A stretch of DNA of 64,000 nt, from contig CBDCAW010000023.1 in the NCBI GenBank assembly GCA_965214025.1, positions 80,661 to 144,660 on the forward strand, in the 5' to 3' direction. Source of the DNA: Granulosicoccus sp965214025 (GTDB lineage Bacteria > Pseudomonadota > Gammaproteobacteria > Granulosicoccales > Granulosicoccaceae). Under the pieces are notes generated by a model. The model ran no database searches. It was given only the letters and a program-made list of their open reading frames with translations, and was not told the origin of the DNA. A program made the translations under genes and the position numbers. This document shows positions 37,666-45,384 of this stretch, piece after piece (within the stretch, counting starts at the first letter, position 1; the number at the start of each line of letters is the position of its first letter).

Positions 37666-40600
37666 ATGTTTAGAGACTTCGAGAACGCACCCAGCAAGTC
37701 TTCCTATCAGATGAAGTTCCTGCTCGCGGCATTGGCAGCGGTGGCGCTGCTACTGGCGTGGGCAGCCTATGGCAAGTTGGGGCACGAGCGTGATGCGGTC
37801 GGCTTCGAACGCGATCGTATGGCCGAACGCCTGCAGAAGGTGTCCAACTCGCTGGGCGTCGCCACTGAGGAGCGTGACGCCGTGGCCAGCGATCTGGGCA
37901 AGGCTCGCGAGGCCGTCCAGGTTGCACAGGCTCGTAGCGAGACGCTGCGGGCAGAGTCTGCGAAAGCGGCGGCTGCCGCCGAGGAGCAGGCTGAAACCTT
38001 GCGTGCCGAAGGTCAGGCGCGGGCTGATGAGGTCGCTGCGGCTCTCGAAGCGCAACTGGGTGAGCAGGCAGCCACCTATGAGGCACGGCTCGCGAAGCAG
38101 GCAAAGGCATCGTCGTCGCGGGTCGGTGAGCTGCAGTCGGCACTGGATGAGCGGGGCGTCGAACTGCAAGCCGCGCTCGACGCGGGCGGTGCGCTGGAAG
38201 CTCAGGTAGCGCAACTTCAGGATCGCGTGGAGAACACCACCGGTGAGCTGCAGCAGTTCGCCGCGGCTCGCGATGACACCGTGGTCACGCTGGAGCGTCA
38301 GCTGTCGGATCTGCGCGGTGAGGTGGAATTGCGCGGTGCACGGCTCAGCGATCAGGATGGCCAGATCACGCAGCTGAACGCGGCACTTGGTGAGGCCACG
38401 GCCATCAGCGAGCAGCGCAAGGAGCAACTGAATGCCTCGCGCGAAAAGGTCAGGGCCACCGAAGAACGGCGCAAGGCGCAATTGAGCGCGGCGCGTGACG
38501 AAGCCAACGCTATCGATGAACAGCGTCAGGCAGAAGTTGCCGAGCTTGAGAATACCGTTTCGACGCAACAGGCCGAGATAGACAAGCAACTCCAGGAAAC
38601 CCGCGCCAGCCTCAATCAGCGGCTCGATGAGCAGAGCAACGCCGCCGCCACTCGCCTGCAGGAACAACAGGACGCGGCCGCTCAGCGAATGGCAGCGCAG
38701 CGCGAGCGGCTTACCGATCGTGTGGCTTCCCTGCAAGAGGAACTGCAGAGCGCACGTGTCGAGGTGCGGGAAATGAGTGAGGCGCGTGATCTTCTGCGTG
38801 GGAAGTTAACTGGTTCCGTCGAGAACATGCAGTCACTGCGTAGCGACTTCCAGGATGACCGGGCCGAACTCAACACCGAGTTGGGCGAACTCGATGCACG
38901 ACGTGGCACATTGCGATCACGGGTCGACATGCTGGCCACTCGATACGCACAGTCGCAGGACGAGCTTGCGGCGAGTCAGAAACAGCTGAAGAGCACTCAG
39001 GAGCAGATCGGGCAGATGGAGCAGCGGCTGGGTTCCGCCAAGCAACGATTCGCTTCCCTGCAAAGCGAGAACACCGATGAGCTTGCCGGCACGCGTGAGC
39101 AGCTGGCGAAGTCGAAAGACCAGCTCAGGAGCACACAGGAGCGCGTCAGAACCGTGGAGCAGCGTCTCGGCGACGCTCGCAAGCAGTTCCGCGATACGAG
39201 GGGCGAGCTCGAGGAACAGCTGGCCGACAGCCAGCAGCAACTCGCCGGTACCGAACAGCGTTTGAAAAAGGCTACCGAACAGCTCAAGAACACGCGCATG
39301 CAGCTCGACAAAGTCGACGAACGCCTGCAAGGGCGCAGTACGGCACTTGACGAAGCCCGTGCAAAGCTCGGTGACGTGCAACGCAGGCTGACTGGCGCGT
39401 TGGATGAGAATGTCGTGCAGGTCGCCACGATCGGTGAGCTGCAGGCAGTCATCGATCAGACCGGCAAGCAGACGAATAGCCGGGTACAGGGGCTGATGAG
39501 TCAGCAGGCCGCTCTCGAGAATGACATGCAATCCGGTGTGCTGGAGCGCACCGAACAGATCACCACTCTGCGTGACACGCTCGCCACCAGCCGCAGTCGG
39601 GTGGCCGAACTACAGCCACTGGAGGCCGAGCTTGCCACGGCGAAGCAGCGTATCCAGGAACTTGAAGGGGTAAGGGCGGAGCTCAATGCCGCCAAGACAT
39701 CGGTAAGCCAGCTGGAAGGTCTGAGTTCGGAACTCGCGACCACTCAAGCCGCCATCGACCGGCGCGAGAAAGAATTCAGTCAACTGAGCAGCCAGATGCA
39801 ATCGCTGACCTCCTCCTCCGAGAAGGCCGGTGAAGAGCTGTCGACGGCATCCGGTGCGCTGGAGAATCTGCAGCAGAAGTTCAGGGACGAGAAGCAGGAG
39901 AATGGAGCGCAGGTAGCAGAACTCCGGAAAGACAAATCGGCGTTGCAGGAAAAGGTTCAGACCCTGCAACAGCGGCAGTCTGCCCTCGACGACAAGGTGG
40001 AGCAGGCTCAACAGCAGAGGCAATCCCTGCAAGGGAAGATGGAGCAGGCCCGGAAGCAACAGGCGTCACTGGAAGCTGCCGCGGCGAAGGCCCGGGAGCA
40101 ACAGGCATCGTTGAAAGCCGCCGCGGCAGAGGCGCAGAAGCAGAAGCAGGTGCTTGCCGATCGAGTGAAGTCGCTTGAGGAGCAGAAGTCATCCGCCGAT
40201 GCCGAGATGCAGACACTCCAGGGGCAGGTAAGCGCTTTGGGGGGGCAGAAGTCCGATTTGCAACTGGCACTCGGTGGTTTGCAGAACACGCTGGACGACG
40301 CACGTGGCAGGATCAGTTCACTGACTGCCGAGAATGCCGAGCCTGAACCTGCTGCTGAACCAGCTTCGCAGCCCGCTCCTGAAACTACAGCCGGTGACCC
40401 GGCAGGTCAGACACCTGAGGCCACGCAGCAAGCGCCACGTCAACAACAGTTGATTGCCCGGGCGGGCGACCTGGAGTCAGATCTCGACAAGGCACGGAGC
40501 GATTTGAAGGCGGCGCAGGAGAAGCTCGAGGCTGCCAACGCCCGGCTCGAAGAGCAGAAGGCTCGTATCGAGAAGCTGGGTGGCGCGCAGGAGAAGCTCG

Positions 40601-42516
40601 AGGCTGCCAATGCCCGGCTCGAGGAGCAGAAGGCTCGTATCGAGAAGCTCGGTGGCTCGCAGGAGAAGCTCGAGGCTGCCAACGCCCGGCTCGAAGAGCA
40701 GAAGGCCCGTATCGAGAAGCTCGGTGGCTCGCAGGAGAAGCTGAAGGCTGCCAACGCTCGGCTCGAGGAGCAGAAGGCTCGTATCGCGAAGCTTGATGGC
40801 TCGCAGGAGAAGCTGAAGGCTGCCAACGCCCGGCTCGAAGAGCAGAAGGCTCGTATCGAGAAGCTCGATGGCTCGCAGGAGAAGCTGAAGGCTGCCAACG
40901 CTCGGCTTGAGGAGCAGAAGGCTCGTATCGAGAAGCTCGATGGCTCGCAGGAGAAGCTGAAGGCTGCCAATGCCCGGCTCGAAGAGCAGAAGGCCCGTAT
41001 CGAGAAACTCGAAAACTTGCAAGAGAAGGCGGTGAAGCCGGAGGCCCTGGCATCCCTGCAGGATCAGAAGGGAACGCTGCAGGCGCTGGTCGGTACGCTG
41101 CAGACGCGACTCGAGAACGATGCGGACAATCGCCAGGGGGTTATGCAGGGGCTCCGCTCGGAACGTAGGGATCTGGATGCCCAGCTCAGTGCATCGCAGG
41201 CTGAGCAGAAGGCGCTGCAGGCGCGGGTATCGACCGTCGAATCCGAGCGTGATGCGGCCAGAAAGAAAGTGGCGGCGTTCGGCAAGGAGCGAGAAGAGGC
41301 CGAGGCGGAGCTCGAGAAGCTGAATCAGGAGCGCAACAAGCTGGCCGAGCGGGTGAAGGCTGTGGATGACAAGCTTGACACCGCTGCGAAGGCACGAGAC
41401 GAGGCGCAGGCACGGGTCGCTCAACTGGAATCCAGCTCGGGTGACATGCGAAGCAAGATAGTCAACCTGCAAGGCTCGTTCGACGAACGTGAGGGCAATC
41501 TCGAATCGCTGACGAAGGAGAACAAATCGCTGAAGTCGCAGCTGGGAGAGCTGGGCGTGCAGCGCGAGAATCTGGAAGAGCAGATCGGTGGTCTGCGTAA
41601 CGAGCTCGACAACAGCAAGAACAATCTTAAGAAGGCGCGAGAAGCTCGCAAGGGCGTTGAGCAGGAGTTGGCCAAGGTCAACGAGCGCACGCAGGCCCTG
41701 CAGAAGCAACTGGATACCGCGCAGGCGGAACAGAAGAAGTTGCAGGAACAGCTTGCGTCGTCTGAAAAGGAGACCGGTTCGCTGCAGAAGAAGCTGACCA
41801 GCGCAGAAGACAAGAACGGCAAGTTGCAAGATCAGCTGGCCAGTGCCGAACAGGAGCAGGGCAAGATGCAGGCTTCTATAGGCAAGGCTCGTGACAATGT
41901 GCAGGACTTGCAGAAGCAGATCGAGTCGGCCACCGGTCGCGCCGATGATCTTCAGAAGCAACTGGCGACAGCCAAGGAAACGGCAACTGAGCAGACCAAC
42001 GTAGCCGAACGCCTGGCCAGTCGGATTGCCGATGTCAGGAAACAAAAACAGTCGCTGGACAGGAAGGCCTCCGATCTTGCCGATCGGATCGGTACGCAAC
42101 TTACCGAAGCCGGTGTGGAGAGCGCCAAGGTGTCGGTTCGTGATGACAATGGCGTGGTGGTCAATCTTCTCAGCGAAGACCTCTTCGATTCCGGCCGTGC
42201 GCGATTGAATCCGGGCGGCAGAAGCTTGATAGATCAGGTTGCCGGCGTGCTCGGGCCACTGTCCAATGAACTCGTAGTCGAAGGACACACCGACAGCATT
42301 CCGGTGACCGGTGAACTGGCGAAGTTCTACCCGAGCAATTGGGAGTTATCAGTCGCTCGTGCCGCGAGCGCGGTGAATTATCTGGAGAATAACGTCGGCA
42401 TTGCAGGAGATCGGTTGACGGCATTGGGCCACGGCGACAACCGGCCGGTGGTGGCGAATGATACGCGCGTGAATCGTGCGTTGAATCGACGAGTCGAGAT
42501 CGTGGTCCAGCCTTGA
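37666..42516 (+). CDS. Giant coiled-coil membrane protein with OmpA/MotB C-terminal domain
   Basis: This 1616-residue protein has a short cytoplasmic N-terminus and one membrane helix at residues 17-35. About 1400 residues of nearly continuous coiled coil follow, rich in Glu, Gln, Lys, Ala and Arg. A short Pro/Ala/Glu break (about 905-930) interrupts the coil. Seven 24-residue repeats follow (DNA 40516-41019). The last 120 residues are an OmpA/MotB-type peptidoglycan-binding domain (VVEGHTDSIPVTG and SVARAASAVNYL, ending NRRVEIVV). The start chosen is the ATG before MFRDFENAPS; a GTG 14 codons earlier is less likely. Function is unknown: a cell-wall-linked tether or cytoskeletal element is inferred. 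Confidence 0.85.
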   Translation: MFRDFENAPSKSSYQMKFLLAALAAVALLLAWAAYGKLGHERDAVGFERDRMAERLQKVSNSLGVATEERDAVASDLGKAREAVQVAQARSETLRAESAKAAAAAEEQAETLRAEGQARADEVAAALEAQLGEQAATYEARLAKQAKASSSRVGELQSALDERGVELQAALDAGGALEAQVAQLQDRVENTTGELQQFAAARDDTVVTLERQLSDLRGEVELRGARLSDQDGQITQLNAALGEATAISEQRKEQLNASREKVRATEERRKAQLSAARDEANAIDEQRQAEVAELENTVSTQQAEIDKQLQETRASLNQRLDEQSNAAATRLQEQQDAAAQRMAAQRERLTDRVASLQEELQSARVEVREMSEARDLLRGKLTGSVENMQSLRSDFQDDRAELNTELGELDARRGTLRSRVDMLATRYAQSQDELAASQKQLKSTQEQIGQMEQRLGSAKQRFASLQSENTDELAGTREQLAKSKDQLRSTQERVRTVEQRLGDARKQFRDTRGELEEQLADSQQQLAGTEQRLKKATEQLKNTRMQLDKVDERLQGRSTALDEARAKLGDVQRRLTGALDENVVQVATIGELQAVIDQTGKQTNSRVQGLMSQQAALENDMQSGVLERTEQITTLRDTLATSRSRVAELQPLEAELATAKQRIQELEGVRAELNAAKTSVSQLEGLSSELATTQAAIDRREKEFSQLSSQMQSLTSSSEKAGEELSTASGALENLQQKFRDEKQENGAQVAELRKDKSALQEKVQTLQQRQSALDDKVEQAQQQRQSLQGKMEQARKQQASLEAAAAKAREQQASLKAAAAEAQKQKQVLADRVKSLEEQKSSADAEMQTLQGQVSALGGQKSDLQLALGGLQNTLDDARGRISSLTAENAEPEPAAEPASQPAPETTAGDPAGQTPEATQQAPRQQQLIARAGDLESDLDKARSDLKAAQEKLEAANARLEEQKARIEKLGGAQEKLEAANARLEEQKARIEKLGGSQEKLEAANARLEEQKARIEKLGGSQEKLKAANARLEEQKARIAKLDGSQEKLKAANARLEEQKARIEKLDGSQEKLKAANARLEEQKARIEKLDGSQEKLKAANARLEEQKARIEKLENLQEKAVKPEALASLQDQKGTLQALVGTLQTRLENDADNRQGVMQGLRSERRDLDAQLSASQAEQKALQARVSTVESERDAARKKVAAFGKEREEAEAELEKLNQERNKLAERVKAVDDKLDTAAKARDEAQARVAQLESSSGDMRSKIVNLQGSFDEREGNLESLTKENKSLKSQLGELGVQRENLEEQIGGLRNELDNSKNNLKKAREARKGVEQELAKVNERTQALQKQLDTAQAEQKKLQEQLASSEKETGSLQKKLTSAEDKNGKLQDQLASAEQEQGKMQASIGKARDNVQDLQKQIESATGRADDLQKQLATAKETATEQTNVAERLASRIADVRKQKQSLDRKASDLADRIGTQLTEAGVESAKVSVRDDNGVVVNLLSEDLFDSGRARLNPGGRSLIDQVAGVLGPLSNELVVEGHTDSIPVTGELAKFYPSNWELSVARAASAVNYLENNVGIAGDRLTALGHGDNRPVVANDTRVNRALNRRVEIVVQP
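40516..41019 (+). repeat. 72-bp tandem repeat array in the coiled-coil gene
   Basis: Seven 72-base units code QEKL(E/K)AANARLEEQKARIEKL plus a four-residue tail (GGA, GGS, DGS or ENL variants). The heptad-like spacing of 24 residues does not match 7 exactly, so the repeat shifts the coil register. Early units use LE and GG, later ones LK and DG, which suggests stepwise duplication. Confidence 0.95.
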
Positions 42517-43181
42517 GCACCTCCCGCGGGGGCGGTACGGCCGAGGGTTGGTCCAGAACCATCGCCGTGGCGATGACCGGGGCATCAGGCATTCAGTACG
42601 CGCTGCGGTTGATCGATTGCCTGGTGCAGGCGGAATGTCAGGTGTACGTGCTGATGTCGAAACCAGCCAAGGTGGTCATGGGTATGGATACCGACGTCCC
42701 CGTGCCGGCACGTACGGCGGATGTCGAACGGGAGTTTTCAGAGCGGTATCGGGCGGCTCCCGGCCAGCTTCAGGCGTTCGGGCAGGAGCAATGGACTGCG
42801 CCGGTAGCCAGCGGATCCGGTGCACCGGACGCGATGGTAGTCACACCCTGCACCACGGGTACGTTAGCCGCGATTGCCGCCGGCAACTGCAACAATCTGC
42901 TTGAGCGGGCCGCCGATGTCGTGCTCAAGGAGGGTCGTCAATTGATCGTGATGCCCCGCGAAATGCCGTTCTCCATCATTCATCTGGAGAATATGTTGCG
43001 GTTGGCACGTGCCGGAGTCATCATCATGCCGCCCAATCCCGCCTTCTACAATTTGCCCGAGACGATCGATGAGCTGATCGATTTCGTGGTGGCACGCGTA
43101 CTGGATCGGTTGGGCGTTCCCCAGCAGTTGATGCCTCGCTGGGGTATCGACGAACAACCCTCGAAAGTTTCGGGCGGCTAG
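42513..43181 (+). CDS. ubiX: Flavin prenyltransferase UbiX
   Basis: This 222-residue enzyme prenylates FMN to make the cofactor for the UbiD decarboxylase of ubiquinone synthesis. The FMN-binding opening VAMTGASGIQYALRL, the VTPCTTGTLAAIAAG segment and the loop PREMPFSIIHLENML are characteristic. It begins at TTG overlapping the stop of the coiled-coil gene by four bases. A GTG at 42568 would remove the 18-residue N-terminal extension and cannot be excluded. ubiD is not in this window. Confidence 0.93.
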   Translation: MSTSRGGGTAEGWSRTIAVAMTGASGIQYALRLIDCLVQAECQVYVLMSKPAKVVMGMDTDVPVPARTADVEREFSERYRAAPGQLQAFGQEQWTAPVASGSGAPDAMVVTPCTTGTLAAIAAGNCNNLLERAADVVLKEGRQLIVMPREMPFSIIHLENMLRLARAGVIIMPPNPAFYNLPETIDELIDFVVARVLDRLGVPQQLMPRWGIDEQPSKVSGG

Positions 43182-43250
43182 CCCGGCGTCTGGCGATCAG
43201 GGCTACCAGCCCCCCAACTGACCGGCGCCCACGGTCTCAATCGCGTACTC

Positions 43251-43829
43251 ATGCAAATACCTCTGTTTCCGCTGTCCAGTATCGTCATGCCCGAAGGGCT
43301 GCTACCACTGCGCCTGTTCGAGCGGCGCTATATCGATATGGTCAAGAATTGCTTCAAGACCGAGACGGGGTTCGGCGTCTGCCTGATCAAGCAGGGCGGG
43401 GAGGCTGGTACCCCTTCGCACCCATACCCGATGGGTACGCTTGTCAGCATCGTCGATTTCGACCAGGGCAACGATGGCCTTTTGCAGATAGTGGCTCGCG
43501 GCGAACGCGAGTTTCGCCTGTTGACGCACGCGCCTAACGAGGCTGGTCTGCAGATTGGCGAGATCGAGTTCGTGGAGGATCGCCCTGCAGTTTCGATGCA
43601 GCCGGAGTTCGAACACCTGGCCAGCAAGCTCGAGTTGATTCTGCAATACGTGGAACCCACGTTCAGCTATCCCGAAACTCGCCTGGATGATGCAGACTGG
43701 ATCTGTCATCGTTTGCTCGAACTTCTGCCGCTGGCACCGGAGGCAAAGTTCGAATTGCTGCAGATGGAAGATAACAGCGAGCGCATGAAGACGCTGTCGG
43801 CACTGCAGATCGAAATCGCTGACCGCTGA
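43251..43829 (+). CDS. LON substrate-binding domain protein
   Basis: This 192-residue protein is a stand-alone LON N-terminal (PUA-like) domain without AAA+ or protease parts. It begins IPLFPLSSIVMPEGLLPLRLFE, the usual opening of such proteins, with YIDMVKN next. The helical C-terminal bundle (WICHRLLELLPLAPEAKFELLQ) completes the domain. In other bacteria these are unassigned accessory proteins. It converges on argA with 50 bases between them. Confidence 0.9.
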   Translation: MQIPLFPLSSIVMPEGLLPLRLFERRYIDMVKNCFKTETGFGVCLIKQGGEAGTPSHPYPMGTLVSIVDFDQGNDGLLQIVARGEREFRLLTHAPNEAGLQIGEIEFVEDRPAVSMQPEFEHLASKLELILQYVEPTFSYPETRLDDADWICHRLLELLPLAPEAKFELLQMEDNSERMKTLSALQIEIADR

Positions 43830-43879
43830 TTGCTTTTCACCGGTCGTAGTCGCCGGTCATTGATGATCGATCACGGAAG

Positions 43880-45208
43880 TTAGCGCGTTGGCATACCATC
43901 GCCCAGCCGCTTCATGAACACCTTCGAATTACGCGCCGTGTCGTAGCAGGCACGCCGCCGGTCCGGTAGGGCCGAGGGTGGCACCTCGCGATAGCCGCGC
44001 TCGACGAACCAGTGAGCAGCCCGGGTGCTGAGCAGCACGCTTTGACCACAGCCGGCCAGCACGGCCAGGTTTTCCAGCTGCAACAACAGCCGATCCGCAC
44101 GGCCTTCACCCCGGTACGCCGGATGAGTAGCCACGCAGGCGATCTCCGCGATGTCGCCTTCCACATAGAGCGCGGCACACGCCACCACCGTATCGTCTCG
44201 TACCGATACCACGAAGCGCTCGATGTCCAGCTCAAGCTGCTCGCGCGAGCGGGTGGCGAGTGCACCGCTTTCCTGCAATGGCGTGATCAGCTCGATGATT
44301 CCGCCCACGTCGCTGATGGTGGCAGAACGAACGGTTTCCCAATGCTCGGCGGTGATCATCGTGCCGCTGCCATCACGTGTGAACAGTTCCTGCAACAAGG
44401 CCGACGGATCGGCGGCGTCCAGCAGATGAACCCGGGCCACCTTGCGTTGGCAGGCGCGGGCCGCCCGCGACAGCGTGCGGCCGAGATCGGCATCATCCTG
44501 CCGCAATCCCAGTGCCTCCACGCCTTGTGCACTTGTCTGCCGAATCGGCTTGCCCTCGGCATCGGCAGGCAAGCCGGGTACGAAGAACACCAGCTTGTCC
44601 GCCCTGAGGGCAATGGCAGTTTCCGTTGCCACCTCTTCGGCCGGCAGGTTGAACACCTCACCGGTCAAAGAGTAGCCGAGCGGTGGCAGCAGTACGAGGT
44701 GCCCGGCTTGCAACAGACACTGTATCGCCTCGGTCTGCACGTCGCGCACCGCACCGGTGTGCAGGAAATCGACACCGTGGTGAATGCCGAAAGGCTGCCC
44801 GGTGATGAAATTGCCGGACGAGACGGACAACCGGGCTCCCGCCATCGGCGTATGAGGCAATGCCATCGATAGGCGGGCTTCCAGCGCAGTGCGCGTGCGC
44901 CCGGCAGCGGCGATGATCGCTTCGAGAGCGGCATCGTCGGTGACCCGCCGGCCTTCGACAAAGCGCGATTCCACACCGTCTGCGAGAACCTCATCGATCT
45001 GCGCACGCAAGCCGAAGCAAAGCACGAGGCGCAGGCCGAGATGGCTCAGCAGCGTCAGGTCGTGAGCAAGCGTGGCGAAGCTGGCACTGGTCAGCAGGTA
45101 GTCGGGCAGGCAAAGCACCACGCGCCTGTGCCGGTGCGCTCTGATGTAGGGTGAGGCTTCGCGGAACCAGCTGATGGCGTCTACGGCGAAGGCTTTCGAA
45201 GTTTCCAT
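43880..45208 (-). CDS. argA: N-acetylglutamate synthase
   Basis: This 442-residue enzyme makes N-acetylglutamate from glutamate and acetyl-CoA, the first step of arginine synthesis. It has the N-terminal amino acid kinase domain (FREASPYIRAHRHRRVVLCL) that carries feedback inhibition, and a C-terminal GNAT domain (VACAALYVEGDIAEIACVATHPAYRGEG). The classic ArgA layout is complete. METSKAF is taken as the start because family alignment begins there; 14 more codons are open. No ARG-box was recognised upstream. Confidence 0.94.
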   Translation of the reverse strand: METSKAFAVDAISWFREASPYIRAHRHRRVVLCLPDYLLTSASFATLAHDLTLLSHLGLRLVLCFGLRAQIDEVLADGVESRFVEGRRVTDDAALEAIIAAAGRTRTALEARLSMALPHTPMAGARLSVSSGNFITGQPFGIHHGVDFLHTGAVRDVQTEAIQCLLQAGHLVLLPPLGYSLTGEVFNLPAEEVATETAIALRADKLVFFVPGLPADAEGKPIRQTSAQGVEALGLRQDDADLGRTLSRAARACQRKVARVHLLDAADPSALLQELFTRDGSGTMITAEHWETVRSATISDVGGIIELITPLQESGALATRSREQLELDIERFVVSVRDDTVVACAALYVEGDIAEIACVATHPAYRGEGRADRLLLQLENLAVLAGCGQSVLLSTRAAHWFVERGYREVPPSALPDRRRACYDTARNSKVFMKRLGDGMPTR

Positions 45209-45384
45209 GTTGTCCACTATAGTATGCCCGCTCGATTGTACCCATCTCACTGGCTATGCTCTTGCATGGTTCGCTTGTTGTGCCAGTGGCCCTCCCCGCA
45301 TGGTAGCGGTGCCGAGCCTGTCTTCAGCAAGTGCGGGACACTGGAAAAGCACTGAGAACACGACCCGAGGCGAATGCTCCGAGC

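Noticed and set aside
40385..42288. Long minus-strand frames across the coiled-coil gene
   Set aside because: Their composition (Leu/Ser/Arg-rich repeats) mirrors the sense repeats, and they lack start signals and domains.
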